This document shows, one piece after another, positions 43,920 through 52,940 of a stretch of DNA of 64,000 nucleotides. The stretch spans positions 1 to 64,000 of the forward strand of contig JBDRUV010000004.1 of NCBI GenBank assembly GCA_039801505.1, written 5' to 3'. Source of the DNA: a candidate division WOR-3 bacterium (GTDB lineage Bacteria > Hydrothermota > Tepidihabitantia > Tepidihabitantales > CAIPLT01). Position 1 is the first letter of the stretch; every line of letters starts with the position of its first letter. A program made the translations under genes and the position numbers. The notes beneath the pieces were generated by a model. The model saw only the letters and a list, made by a program, of their open reading frames with translations. It was not told where the DNA came from and made no database searches.

Positions 43920-45086
43920 TTACCTCACTCCAATATAGCTAACTTCGTCTTTAACCTTTTGGGTTTCCTTAATATGGATTAGTTCTTCAAATACCACTTT
44001 AATGTCCTCTTGGGTAATTTCTCGGCCCCCTAAACCGTAGACATAAGAAACAATGAGCGGTTTTTCAGTTTGATGATATAGGGCCGCACGGATCTCCGTC
44101 GCCAAAGGACTAATATAACTATTCATTGCTTCTGCTCGGTCTAAAATGCCAACAACTTTAAATTTACGTAAGCTCGCAACTAGCTTTTCTGAAAAGAGCG
44201 GTCTAAAAAAGCGTAACTTTAGGGCACCGACCTTTTTGCCCTGGGCCCGTAATTCATCAACCGCAATCTTGGCCGTGCCAACCGTTGAACCCATGGCTAA
44301 AACTACCACCTCAGCATCTTCGGCTTGATATTCGTCGATTACCGGATAATAACGGTGAAACCGCTTTCGATATTCCTCGATCACCTCTTCGATTATCCCC
44401 TTAGCCTGACGTATACCTTCAGCTTCAGCCCGCTTATGTTCAAAATAAGAATCTGGCAGACAAGCTGGTCCAACCGTAATTGGATTTTTGGTATCTAATA
44501 AACTATAATTAGGCTTAAACTCGCCTAAAAAATCGCTTACCTCTTCATCGGATAAGATCTCAAGCCGTTCCATACAATGGGAAAGAATAAATCCATCAAT
44601 GGCTACAATCACGGGCAGATAGGCTCGTTCAGCAATCTTGACGGCCTGGATAACTGAGTCGTAACCCTCTTGAGAACTTTCGCAAAAAATCTGAATCCAG
44701 CCCGAATCCCGAGAGGCTACAGAATCGGAGTGATCGCAATGAATATTAAGTGGCGAAGAAAGCGATCGAGAAGCAACGCACATCACAATCGGCAGCCGAA
44801 GTCCGGCAGCAATAAAAAGCATTTCATGCATTAGCGCTAACCCCTGAGAGGCTGTGGCGGTCATGGCTCGGGCACCACTTGCTGCAGCACCAATACAAGC
44901 ACTCATGGCGGAATGCTCTGATTCCACCGGCACATATTCGGTATCAACTAAACCATCAGCCACAAAGCTTGAAAAAATCTGAACAATCTCAGTCGATGGG
45001 GTAATCGGATAAGCAGCTACAACATCGGGTCGGCATTGTTTCATGGCATAAGCCATGGCTTCATTACCGGTTTTCGCCACAATCAT
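43920..45086 (-). CDS. porA: Pyruvate:ferredoxin oxidoreductase alpha subunit
   Basis: The start is the ATG at 45086 (AAGGAGG upstream, ATGA overlap with the porD stop); upstream in-frame sequence is rejected. The 388-aa protein has KTGNEAMAYAMKQCRPDVVAAYPITPSTEIVQ, EYVPVESEHSAMSACIGAAASGARAMTATASQGLALM, and GSTVGTAKIAVDELRAQGKKVGALKLRFFRP, as in the alpha chain of 2-oxoacid:ferredoxin oxidoreductases. It binds pyruvate together with PorB. Confidence 0.93.
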   Translation of the reverse strand: MIVAKTGNEAMAYAMKQCRPDVVAAYPITPSTEIVQIFSSFVADGLVDTEYVPVESEHSAMSACIGAAASGARAMTATASQGLALMHEMLFIAAGLRLPIVMCVASRSLSSPLNIHCDHSDSVASRDSGWIQIFCESSQEGYDSVIQAVKIAERAYLPVIVAIDGFILSHCMERLEILSDEEVSDFLGEFKPNYSLLDTKNPITVGPACLPDSYFEHKRAEAEGIRQAKGIIEEVIEEYRKRFHRYYPVIDEYQAEDAEVVVLAMGSTVGTAKIAVDELRAQGKKVGALKLRFFRPLFSEKLVASLRKFKVVGILDRAEAMNSYISPLATEIRAALYHQTEKPLIVSYVYGLGGREITQEDIKVVFEELIHIKETQKVKDEVSYIGVR

Positions 45087-45373
45087 TTTTCCTCCTTGAC
45101 CATGGTTATAGCCTGGACTTTTTTCGGACAAACCTCAGCGCAAATGCCACATCCTTTACAGTATTCGTAATTTATCCCTTGATGTTTACCGTCTTTTAAG
45201 ATAATTGCGGCATCCGGGCAATAAATCCAACAGGTTAAACAGTTAATACATTTCTCTTTATTCCAAACCGGCCGAAAACTACGCCAGGCGCCGGTCTTAT
45301 TTTCTAAAACCCTTTTCGTATCGGTAATTATTGCCCCACAAGGGAGTTCTTGCCAAGATACTAGTTTACTCAT
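45083..45373 (-). CDS. porD: Pyruvate:ferredoxin oxidoreductase delta subunit (2x[4Fe-4S])
   Basis: A 96-aa ferredoxin-like subunit with two complete cluster motifs: CINCLTCWIYCP and CKGCGICAEVCP. N-terminal WQELPCGAIIT is typical of PorD. It passes electrons from the PorB clusters to free ferredoxin. It overlaps porA by 4 nt. Confidence 0.94.
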   Translation of the reverse strand: MSKLVSWQELPCGAIITDTKRVLENKTGAWRSFRPVWNKEKCINCLTCWIYCPDAAIILKDGKHQGINYEYCKGCGICAEVCPKKVQAITMVKEEK

Positions 45374-45387
45374 ATTTACTCCTTTTA

Positions 45388-45999
45388 TTAAGTTTCACAT
45401 TCTGATTTAACTTCTTCATAGGCCCGTTTTATAGACTCAATATTACCCTTAATAATTTCATCTCGGCCCCGAAACTTCTGCTGTAACTTATTGGTAATCG
45501 CCTCAAGCATCTTCTGATAATCAAAAATACCCGTCACCTTTACTAACGCTCCCAGCATTGGGGTATTAGGCACATCGCGTTTGATAAGTTCTAAGGCAAT
45601 TTTGGAGGCGTTCACGCAATAGATTTTAATGTCTTTATCGTCAAGCTTATAGCGTTTTCTTACCTCTTCTGGCGAATCCTCGGTGTTGATCAAAAGAATG
45701 CCGCCGGGTTTTAAGCCCTCAATAACATTAGCAATCTCAATTAAGGTTGGATCTAAGACCACAACAATATCCGGCTCTTTGATGCCGGCATGAGTTCGAA
45801 TCTCTTTATCTGAGAGGCGATTAAAAGCCACCACAGGCGCACCCATGCGCTCAGGACCATATTCGGGAAATGCCTGAATATAAAGCCCAGTATCTAATGC
45901 CGCTTCGCCAAATAACAAGGCCGCAGTCTTAGCTCCTTGACCACCGCGACCGTGCCAGCGAATTTCTAATAGTTTGGAAGCACAAACATTATTTGTCAT
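45388..45999 (-). CDS. porG: Pyruvate:ferredoxin oxidoreductase gamma subunit
   Basis: A 203-aa subunit with IRWHGRGGQGAKTAALLFGEAAL, AFPEYGPERMGAPVVAFNRLS and DPTLIE. This is the gamma domain that contributes to CoA handling in the POR complex. SD AAGGAG 6 nt before the ATG. First gene of porGDAB, the order also found in Thermotoga. Confidence 0.93.
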   Translation of the reverse strand: MTNNVCASKLLEIRWHGRGGQGAKTAALLFGEAALDTGLYIQAFPEYGPERMGAPVVAFNRLSDKEIRTHAGIKEPDIVVVLDPTLIEIANVIEGLKPGGILLINTEDSPEEVRKRYKLDDKDIKIYCVNASKIALELIKRDVPNTPMLGALVKVTGIFDYQKMLEAITNKLQQKFRGRDEIIKGNIESIKRAYEEVKSECET

Positions 46000-46026
46000 G
46001 TCTTACTCCTTGTTAATTAATTAAAA

Positions 46027-46055
46027 ATTATACTTGATAAAATAATCTTTGTCAA
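46027..46055 (-). promoter_or_regulatory. Consensus promoter of porGDAB
   Basis: Minus strand: TTGACA (46055-46050), 17-nt spacer, TATAAT (46032-46027), a perfect consensus in all twelve positions. The leader is about 20 nt and contains the porG SD. Strong expression is expected. Confidence 0.85.
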
Positions 46056-46471
46056 TTTATGGTTTTAGGTACATAACGTGGGATAACCAATCGTGACAAA
46101 AAACTTAGGGGCCTCAAGCTGCTAATTTATGTTGTCTATTATCTCTTGCTAATCTAGATCTAAAAACTTGCACCTTCTAATACCGGCCAGCGGGTTTCTT
46201 ATCTTCAGAAATGCACCGCGGATTTTTGTATAATTAATATTACGCTAAGGACTGTATGAATAATTCTTCGTAGTAGTTACACACCGTCCCCCGGACCGTA
46301 TTGGGACTGTGTCTCCACTGTGGAGTCTTAAAGATCTTTACCATTAACTTTTGTTTTATCCTGAGCGCCCCAGCATTTTTATTGATCATACTATATTTAT
46401 AGATGGCCCAAAAACTGGTAATGGTGGGAAAAATTTTCTGGCCAGCTCAATTGGGTTTATGATTAAAAATC
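46056..46471. other. Intergenic region without a recognisable gene
   Basis: About 415 bp between the porG promoter and the rpsR promoter. The only distinct structure is the palindromic repeat at 46281-46326. Short open frames here lack start and SD support. Confidence 0.6.
46281..46326 (+). repeat. Intergenic palindrome, copy 4
   Basis: ACACCGTCCCCCGGACCGTA is followed by GTCTCCACTGTGGAGTC, whose CTCCAC/GTGGAG arms form a short perfect dyad. It shares both half-motifs with the other copies (ACCGTCCCC and GGACCGT). Confidence 0.6.
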
Positions 46472-46499
46472 TTGACAGATAAAAAATTTTTGTTATGCT
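46472..46499 (+). promoter_or_regulatory. Leaderless promoter of rpsR-rplI
   Basis: TTGACA (46472-46477), 16-nt spacer, TATGCT (46494-46499), then 8 nt to the ATG at 46508. The TTG of the -35 box happens to be in frame with rpsR and could be mistaken for a start codon. Confidence 0.75.
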
Positions 46500-46507
46500 T
46501 ATATACT

Positions 46508-46720
46508 ATGCTAATTAAAAAGAAAAAATGCCCGTTCTGTGAGAAACAGGTCACCACGATCGGGATCGATGATGTTGAAGAGCTCAAAAAATATATTACT
46601 GAGAAAGGTAAGATTATCGGTTCCCGGTTCACCGGGGTGTGCTCTTGGCATCAACGAAAGCTTAAAAAAGCGATAAAATTAGCTCGCAACGCTGGGCTAC
46701 TTTCATTTATCAGTAAATAG
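46508..46720 (+). CDS. rpsR: 30S ribosomal protein bS18, zinc-binding form
   Basis: A 70-aa protein: MLIKKKKCPFCEKQVTTIG, DVEELKKYITEKGKIIGSRFTG, then CSWHQRKLKKAIKLARNAGLLSF. The CPFC and CSWH pairs give the four-ligand zinc-ribbon (C+) form. The start is the ATG at 46508; the extra 12 codons from TTG 46472 run through the promoter and have no family match. The usual upstream partners rpsF and ssb are missing here; rplI follows after 3 nt. Confidence 0.94.
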   Translation: MLIKKKKCPFCEKQVTTIGIDDVEELKKYITEKGKIIGSRFTGVCSWHQRKLKKAIKLARNAGLLSFISK

Positions 46721-46723
46721 CCT

Positions 46724-47176
46724 ATGAAAATTATCCTATTACAAGACTACGAGCGCCTAGGCAAAAAGGGTGACATCGTTACGGTCAAGGATGGTTTTGC
46801 CCGTAATTATCTTATTCCTAAAGGAATCGCCATTCGAGCCACCGAAAAAGAACTTGCTGAGATTGAAAAGACTAAAGAAGAGCTTTTAGCCCGATTGGAA
46901 CGCCGCAGACAAAAACAAGAAATGTTGGCCCAAAAACTCCAGGAATTAGAACTAAAGGCTGAGCTTAAAATGGGCCGCCGAGGAGCCTTTGGGGCCATTA
47001 CTAATACCGATATCGCCGAACTATTACAAGCCCAAGGCATAAAAATTGACCGCCATAAAATTCTTTTGACCCGACCTATAAAAGACCCGGGAATCTATGA
47101 TATTTCAGTCAATTTAGGTCTTATCAAGGCAACTGTAAAACTTAACGTTACCTCGTCTGAAGAAGCCCGCCAGTAG
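46724..47176 (+). CDS. rplI: 50S ribosomal protein bL9
   Basis: A 150-aa protein with the N-terminal rRNA-binding domain (MKIILLQDYERLGKKGDIVTVKDGFARNYLIPKGIA), the long connecting helix (LAEIEKTKEELLARLERRRQKQEML) and the C-terminal domain (KMGRRGAFGAITNTDIAELLQAQGIKIDRHKI). Full length. It follows rpsR by 3 nt. Confidence 0.96.
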   Translation: MKIILLQDYERLGKKGDIVTVKDGFARNYLIPKGIAIRATEKELAEIEKTKEELLARLERRRQKQEMLAQKLQELELKAELKMGRRGAFGAITNTDIAELLQAQGIKIDRHKILLTRPIKDPGIYDISVNLGLIKATVKLNVTSSEEARQ

Positions 47177-47195
47177 GCTCAAAGGATGGTGTTAG

Positions 47196-47678
47196 ATGAT
47201 TGAAGTAAAAGTTGCCGGGGTGCTTTTTAATGAACAAGCCGCCTCGCCGGTAATGATTCTTAAAGAGCTTAGCGGTTCCCGAGCTCTGCCAATATTTATC
47301 GGACCAATGGAAGCCACCGCAATTCTTTATGCCCTAGAGAATATTAAACTCAAAAGACCCTTAACAATCGACTTACTGAAAAACTTTCTGGATGCTTTTG
47401 CGATTAAAGTGCAGCGGATAATTATCTCAGCCCTAAAACAGGAAACATTTTATGCCGAAATTATAGTGGAGCATGCGGGTAAAATTTTCGCAATCGACGC
47501 TCGACCTTCAGATTCGGTGGGCCTGGCCGTCCGATGCGGTTCGCCGATTTTTGTAGCCGAAGAAGTGTTTAATCAAGCCGGCATTGAAATAACGGCTGAT
47601 GATGAGGCCCGACTTGAAGAACTGCGCTCGTCAATCCGAAATATCCCTCCTGAGGATTTTGGTAGTTATAAGCTCTAA
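47196..47678 (+). CDS. Bifunctional nuclease (BFN/DUF151) domain protein
   Basis: A 160-aa protein with the BFN domain: PVMILKELSGSRALPIFIGPMEATAILYALENI (residues ~18-50), FAIKVQRIIISALKQETFYAEIIVEH and IDARPSDSVGLAVRCGSPIFVAEEVF. Family members can have RNase and DNase activity; the cellular role in bacteria is not clear. It lies 2 nt before tyrS, so they are co-translated. Confidence 0.9.
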   Translation: MIEVKVAGVLFNEQAASPVMILKELSGSRALPIFIGPMEATAILYALENIKLKRPLTIDLLKNFLDAFAIKVQRIIISALKQETFYAEIIVEHAGKIFAIDARPSDSVGLAVRCGSPIFVAEEVFNQAGIEITADDEARLEELRSSIRNIPPEDFGSYKL

Positions 47679-47680
47679 TT

Positions 47681-48886
47681 ATGACCATTGATGACAAATT
47701 AAAACTCTTAATTAGCCGGACCGATTGCGTCGTCTCAGTTGAAGAACTAAAAGAAAAACTTATCCGAAGCGAAAAACAAAACCGACCTTTAAGGGTCAAA
47801 TTAGGAATTGACGCCTCAGGCCCAGATATTCACTTAGGCTTTGCGGTGGTGTTAAGAAAACTCCGTCAATTTCAGGAGCTTGGGCACATTGCCGTGCTTA
47901 TCATTGGCGACTTTACGGGCATGATTGGCGATCCGACCGGCCGCTCAAAGACCAGGCCGGCTTTAAGTGAAGAACAGATTAAGGCTAATATGGCACGCTA
48001 TCGTGAGCAGATTTTTAAGATTTTGATTCCAGAACGAACCGAGTTTCGCAATAATTCGGAATGGCTCGGTAAACTCACAAGTAAAGACATTGTGAATTTA
48101 ACCTCTAAATACACCGTGGCCCGAATTTTAGAGCGCGAAGACTTTAAAAACCGCCTAAATAGCGGTTTGCCGTTATACATCCACGAAATCTTATATCCCT
48201 TATTTCAAGGCTATGACTCGGTGATGGTCCAGGCGGATATCGAGCTCGGTGGTGCTGACCAATATTGGAACCTTTTGGTTGGCCGAGAACTCCAACGCGA
48301 ATTTAATCAACCAGCCCAGGTGATTATGACCGTCCCACTCCTAGAAGGCACGGATGGCAAGTTGAAAATGAGCAAATCGTATAATAATTATATCGGAATT
48401 ACCGAGCCAGCTCGAGAAATTTATGGGAAGATCATGTCGATACCCGATGAACTTATTATCAAATATTTCTGGCTCTGCACCAACCTAAGTGATGACCAGA
48501 TCCTTAAACTTGAGGAACGAATGCGTCGCGGTGAGAACCCCAAAACTTTTAAAGAACTTTTAGGAAAAGAAATCGTTGCACTCTATTATTCGCCGCAAGA
48601 AGCCGAGGCGGTAAGCCAAGAATTTGAAGCGGTGTTTAAATTAAAACAGGTGCCGCAGGAAATCCCAGAATTTAAAGTCCAGGCTGGGGTAGAACTTAAT
48701 ATTGTTGACCTCTTAATCTTATCAAAAAGCTTCCCTTCAAAAAGTGAGGCCCGAAGAAAAATAAAAGAAGGCGCCATTGAAATTGATGGCCAAAAGATTA
48801 CCGATATATACTATACAATAAAAATTTCTGAACCCCAAGTTTTAAAGATCGGTAAACATCGCTTTCTTAAAATAACCCCGGAATAA
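47681..48886 (+). CDS. tyrS: Tyrosyl-tRNA synthetase
   Basis: A 401-aa class I synthetase of the TyrZ type. The HIGH-like motif is HLGFAVVL in GIDASGPDIHLGFAVVL; GGADQYWNLLVGRELQRE follows; the KMSKS loop is KLKMSKSYNNYI. An S4 RNA-binding domain occupies about residues 335-401 (SKSFPSKSEARRKIKEGAIEIDGQKITD). Its TAA stop (48884-48886) touches the stop of the convergent gene with no base between them. Confidence 0.96.
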   Translation: MTIDDKLKLLISRTDCVVSVEELKEKLIRSEKQNRPLRVKLGIDASGPDIHLGFAVVLRKLRQFQELGHIAVLIIGDFTGMIGDPTGRSKTRPALSEEQIKANMARYREQIFKILIPERTEFRNNSEWLGKLTSKDIVNLTSKYTVARILEREDFKNRLNSGLPLYIHEILYPLFQGYDSVMVQADIELGGADQYWNLLVGRELQREFNQPAQVIMTVPLLEGTDGKLKMSKSYNNYIGITEPAREIYGKIMSIPDELIIKYFWLCTNLSDDQILKLEERMRRGENPKTFKELLGKEIVALYYSPQEAEAVSQEFEAVFKLKQVPQEIPEFKVQAGVELNIVDLLILSKSFPSKSEARRKIKEGAIEIDGQKITDIYYTIKISEPQVLKIGKHRFLKITPE

Positions 48887-50482
48887 TTACTTGCCTATAA
48901 ATTTAATAATCTTAGTTAAGTTTTCGCGAACCGGTTTTGCCGTGTTTATTTCTAAATAATTTTGCCTATCCCGGACCGGTTCAAAATAATCTCGAATGCG
49001 AAAATAGATTTCCTCGGTCGCATCAGACACTGAAAATACCTGCGGACGCCGCTTCAACCGAGCAAGAATAATTTTTTCGGGGCAGTTGCAGTGTACGATA
49101 AAAAATTGGGCGCCAGTTTTAGTAGCAATATCCTGTAATTCGATTCGGGAACTTTCCCATGCAAAAGTTCCGTCAACTACACAGCTTATGCCACAGGAAA
49201 GATAATTATAACTGCGCCGGTAAAGTTCGGCATAAGTTTTTTGTGAAATCTCTGATCGATAAATCCCTTTGCCATAACCTTCAAACCGATGCTCTTCAAT
49301 TGGGGTATTAGTAAGTTCTTTGCGAATTATGTCCGTTGACAAATAGTGGGCAAAAATTTCCTTAGCAAGTCGTTGAGCAATGTAAGTTTTTCCAGAACCA
49401 GGAAGCCCCATGATCATAATTAGAAGCGGCTGGCGATTAAAAAGATCTGAATACTTGTCGGCTAAACAAAAATATTTTTGAGCCTTTAATTTTATTCTTT
49501 TCTTTGTCGTACTCGGTAATTTAGGGTCATTAAGAAGAAAACTGGTTACTTTGCCTCGGACATACGCCCGATAGCACTTATAAAAATCCAAGACTTTTAA
49601 TAGCTCCCAATCGTTGGTGTAATAGAGATATCGATCCAGAAAAAAATCAGCCAGATGTTTATGGTTATAAAATTCTAAATCCATTACGAAAAACGCGATC
49701 TCAGAAGCAGTATCGCACACGGAAAATCTGGGATTAAACTCTAACGAATCAAAGATATAAACCCTGTCAGCAACAAAAATATTCTCGGAATGCAAGTCAC
49801 CGTGGCATTTAATAATCTTCTGGTCGTAAATGCGCTTTATAAACAGGTATTTATTATTTTTTATAAACTCTTCAACTATGTTCTTAATTTTATCAAACGT
49901 TTTTTGGGTAATTGTAACTCCCAGGAACGGTTCGGTTTGTATAAAGTTTTCATCCCAGTTATACTTGATCATGTCAGTACTTCCATATTGATAGTAATCT
50001 TCACGGGAACGAGACTTTTTGTGGAAATTAGCAATTATCTTGGCTATCTCATCAACTGGCGAAAAACCGATCTTTTTATTTAATAGCAGATTAGTCATTA
50101 TTGTTTCTTGCGAGAGTTCGCGCATTTTAATTGCGTAGTCAATAACTTCACCAGGTTTAGAATTATCCGGATCTAAGAATATTTTATTGCCTCTTTTTAG
50201 GATCGGAATGACCCCAAAGTAAATATCCGGAGCTAAAATTTGATTAATCCGAAATTCCTCATAAGAGAATTTTTTTCTTAAAGACAATGTAGTGTAATCC
50301 AGAAAGCCGAAGAACACCGGTTTTTTTATCTTATATGCATATTTCCCGGTCAAGAAAACCCATGAGGTGTGTGTTTGGATAAGCGTAACTTTTTTACAGT
50401 CTGGACCCCAAAAGCTTGGTTTTAAAAGAACAGGCAGGTAGTCTTTTACTGAATAGTTTTCGTTTGATGAATTTTTGCTCAT
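48887..50482 (-). CDS. Aminoglycoside phosphotransferase-like/P-loop kinase fusion
   Basis: A 531-aa two-domain protein. Residues ~30-340 are APH/ChoK-like, with the catalytic Brenner motif CHGDLHSENIF and the metal Asp in IFDSLEFN. Residues ~355-531 form a P-loop kinase with Walker A GLPGSGKTYIA, similar to gluconate kinase or zeta-toxin-like AAA proteins. Fusions of this type are common in bacteria but substrate and role are unknown; antibiotic resistance should not be assumed. It overlaps korC by 4 nt on the upstream side, so it is probably read with the kor operon. Confidence 0.82.
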   Translation of the reverse strand: MSKNSSNENYSVKDYLPVLLKPSFWGPDCKKVTLIQTHTSWVFLTGKYAYKIKKPVFFGFLDYTTLSLRKKFSYEEFRINQILAPDIYFGVIPILKRGNKIFLDPDNSKPGEVIDYAIKMRELSQETIMTNLLLNKKIGFSPVDEIAKIIANFHKKSRSREDYYQYGSTDMIKYNWDENFIQTEPFLGVTITQKTFDKIKNIVEEFIKNNKYLFIKRIYDQKIIKCHGDLHSENIFVADRVYIFDSLEFNPRFSVCDTASEIAFFVMDLEFYNHKHLADFFLDRYLYYTNDWELLKVLDFYKCYRAYVRGKVTSFLLNDPKLPSTTKKRIKLKAQKYFCLADKYSDLFNRQPLLIMIMGLPGSGKTYIAQRLAKEIFAHYLSTDIIRKELTNTPIEEHRFEGYGKGIYRSEISQKTYAELYRRSYNYLSCGISCVVDGTFAWESSRIELQDIATKTGAQFFIVHCNCPEKIILARLKRRPQVFSVSDATEEIYFRIRDYFEPVRDRQNYLEINTAKPVRENLTKIIKFIGK

Positions 50483-51015
50483 TTTATAAGCATTTTACCG
50501 ATTTCGCTACCTAATTCTAGGGCCAAAAGATTATTTTCCAAAGTAATTTTAGGCACATGGCTGGCTACAGCCTTTTTTAATGATTCTATTCTTACGACCT
50601 TGGTAATTTCTGAAAGTGCTCCTAATAAAACAATATTCATAAAAATTTCTCGGCCGAATCGTTCTCGGGTTTTTATGGCTAAAGGTAGGGCGTATTCCTG
50701 ACATTTACCCGTGGCCCGGACATAAAAGTTGTCATAAATCGCTATCCCGTCAGGTTTTAGGTCATTAATATAACTATCGTAGGATTTTTGAGATAAACAG
50801 ACTAAAATATCTAAGTGTCGGGCTTTCGGGTATAAAATATCAGTGTCAGAAATTATTACATCGGTCCGAGATGCGCCTCCCCGCGCTTCCGGTCCATAGC
50901 TTTGAGTCTGCACGACCTTTTTCCCTTCATACACGCCAACCGCTTCAGCCAGAATAACTCCGGCTAAAATTAAACCTTGTCCGCCAGTTCCTGCTAGTCG
51001 AATCTCTTTATACAT
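50479..51015 (-). CDS. korC: 2-oxoacid:ferredoxin oxidoreductase gamma subunit
   Basis: A 178-aa protein from the ATG at 51015, inside the korB end; the frame is open further upstream, but that sequence is a korB shadow. MYKEIRLAGTGGQGLILAGVILAEA, TQSYGPEARGGASRTDVIIS and DILVCLSQKSYD are typical of KorC/gamma chains. Part of a 2-oxoglutarate-type or branched 2-oxoacid oxidoreductase with korD, korA and korB. Confidence 0.9.
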   Translation of the reverse strand: MYKEIRLAGTGGQGLILAGVILAEAVGVYEGKKVVQTQSYGPEARGGASRTDVIISDTDILYPKARHLDILVCLSQKSYDSYINDLKPDGIAIYDNFYVRATGKCQEYALPLAIKTRERFGREIFMNIVLLGALSEITKVVRIESLKKAVASHVPKITLENNLLALELGSEIGKMLIK

Positions 51016-51835
51016 GATGTTTTTGAGCCTGGGCCTTTCTAATAATTTCTTTATACGTTTCATAGTATTCGGACGCCTCACCATCATGAAGCACACCAAT
51101 TACTATTTTACCCACCGCGTCGTTGGGATCTTTTATTTGGGAAATTGATATAGCGTTATCCCGAAAATACTCCAGCATCTTTACCGCATCACCCAGTCGA
51201 TTGAGTCGACCGTAGAGGGTTGGACATTGCGAGATGACTTCTACTAAAGTGAAGCCCTTTTTCTTAATAGCCTGCTTAATTAGGGTGCGCAAATGGGTTA
51301 TATGATAGGTAGTACTTCGTGCCACAAAAACAGCACCAGCGGCCTGGGCAATACTGCAGGCATCGAAATTGCGCTCGGCCCACCCGTAAGGCGCAGTTTT
51401 GGCATATCTACCCTGGGGTGTCGTCGGTGAGGCTTGTCCACCAGTCATGCCATAATTAAAATTATTAATTAAAATCACAGTCATATCTAAGTTCCTGCGC
51501 GCCGCATGAATAAAATGATTACCACCGATTGCTAAAAGGTCCCCATCTCCAGCAATAACAATTACTTCTAATTCTGGATGCGCCAACTTTACACCGGTGG
51601 CTGATGGTATTGCTCGGCCGTGCAGAGTATGAAAAGTATCGGCGTCAATATAACCAGGAATCCGGGACGAGCAACCAATTCCGGAAACAATACAGATTTC
51701 GTCATTTTTTAGTCCAGACTCTATTATGGCTCGGATCATAGCATTCATCGCCGAGCCAATTCCACAACCCGGGCATAAAATATGCGGCAACCTTTCATCT
51801 ACTCGAATATACTCAAATATTTCTGGTGTTTTCAT
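51008..51835 (-). CDS. korB: 2-oxoacid:ferredoxin oxidoreductase beta subunit
   Basis: A 275-aa TPP-binding subunit: LCPGCGIGSAMNAMIRAI, VSGIGCSSRIPGYIDADTFHTLHGRAIPSATGVKLA, and the GDGD-type TPP motif VIAGDGDLLAIGGNHFIHAARRNLDMTVILINNFNYGMTGGQ. The HTLHGRA segment matches KorB of 2-oxoglutarate:ferredoxin oxidoreductase. It overlaps korA by 4 nt. Confidence 0.92.
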   Translation of the reverse strand: MKTPEIFEYIRVDERLPHILCPGCGIGSAMNAMIRAIIESGLKNDEICIVSGIGCSSRIPGYIDADTFHTLHGRAIPSATGVKLAHPELEVIVIAGDGDLLAIGGNHFIHAARRNLDMTVILINNFNYGMTGGQASPTTPQGRYAKTAPYGWAERNFDACSIAQAAGAVFVARSTTYHITHLRTLIKQAIKKKGFTLVEVISQCPTLYGRLNRLGDAVKMLEYFRDNAISISQIKDPNDAVGKIVIGVLHDGEASEYYETYKEIIRKAQAQKHHV

Positions 51836-52935
51836 AAAACTGATAAAATTTCTTCGGGGGTAATTAATTCACCGTCGTAACGATTTACATTAATTAATGT
51901 CACATCATGTTTAAGAACACGAGAGATTTCGCGAACCATTTGTCCTTGATTCATTTCCACAACAACAACCCGGCGGGCATTAGCTAACATATCTTTTAAC
52001 TTTTGATAGTGAAACGGCCAAATTGTAATTAGGCGTAAAAACCCTATTTTCTTATTATGCTCTCGCTCGTATTCATATTTCGCTTCTAAAGCACTGCGTG
52101 CTGAACTTCCATAGGAAACGATAATCGTATCGGCATCTAAATCTTGATACTCGGTTAAATGGAGCCAATCGCGATTTTTGGTAATTTTTTCTTCAAGGCG
52201 ATCAAGCTTCCATTTAATTACTTTGGGATCATTGGTCGGAAATCCATCTTTCCGATGAGTAAGTCCAGTAAGATGAATCCGATATCCTTCACCAAAATGG
52301 GCATACGGGGCGTCAAAATTTGTATCATCACCATAATGGTAATAATCATCACGCGGCTTAGTTAATGGTGGTGGTGTGTACATAGGAACTTCCCCGGGCA
52401 ACTCCACAACCTCACGCATATGGCCCACAATCTCATCAGAGAGAATAATTACTGGTAATCTAAGACGAAGAGAAATTTCTATAGCTTTAATGGTCAACAT
52501 ATAGGATTCTAATACACTATAAGGTGATAGAGCAACAATTGGGTGATCGCCATGGGTACCCCAACGCGCGGCCATAACATCGGCCTGAGAAACTTTTGTC
52601 GGCAGCCCAGTAGCTGGTCCACCACGTTGCACATTTACGATGAGACATGGCACCTCGGCCATAACTGCATATCCGATACCCTCTTGCATCAAGGAGAAAC
52701 CCGGACCAGATGTTGCGGTCATAGCCCGCATACCAGATGCCCCGGCCCCAATTACCGCACAAATACTGGCAATCTCGTCTTCCATCTGGATAAATACACC
52801 GCCTAATTTGGGAAGTTCCTCGGCCATAACTTCAGCGATTTCAGTGGACGGCGTTATCGGATAACCAGCAAAAAATCGGACACCGGCTTTTAGGGCTGCT
52901 AATGCGGTTGCTTCATTCCCGGATAAGAGTTGCAT
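51832..52935 (-). CDS. korA: 2-oxoacid:ferredoxin oxidoreductase alpha subunit
   Basis: The start is the ATG at 52935 (MQLLSGNEATALAALKAGVRFFAGYPITPSTEIAEVM), 5 nt after korD; the open frame above lies in korD. The 367-aa protein has QMEDEIASICAVIGAGASGMRAMTATSGPGFSLM, NVQRGGPATGLPTKVSQADVMAARWGTHGDHP and SYGSSARSALEA. The gamma domain is a separate gene rather than fused. Probable substrate 2-oxoglutarate, by sequence type. Confidence 0.92.
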   Translation of the reverse strand: MQLLSGNEATALAALKAGVRFFAGYPITPSTEIAEVMAEELPKLGGVFIQMEDEIASICAVIGAGASGMRAMTATSGPGFSLMQEGIGYAVMAEVPCLIVNVQRGGPATGLPTKVSQADVMAARWGTHGDHPIVALSPYSVLESYMLTIKAIEISLRLRLPVIILSDEIVGHMREVVELPGEVPMYTPPPLTKPRDDYYHYGDDTNFDAPYAHFGEGYRIHLTGLTHRKDGFPTNDPKVIKWKLDRLEEKITKNRDWLHLTEYQDLDADTIIVSYGSSARSALEAKYEYEREHNKKIGFLRLITIWPFHYQKLKDMLANARRVVVVEMNQGQMVREISRVLKHDVTLINVNRYDGELITPEEILSVL

Positions 52936-52940
52936 ATATT

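Noticed and set aside
46472-46507. TTG start extending rpsR by 12 residues
   Set aside because: The segment is the -35/-10 promoter region, and bS18 family N-termini begin at about the ATG 46508.
51016-51099. Longer N-terminus for korC
   Set aside because: It is a shadow of korB; the family N-terminus matches the ATG at 51015.
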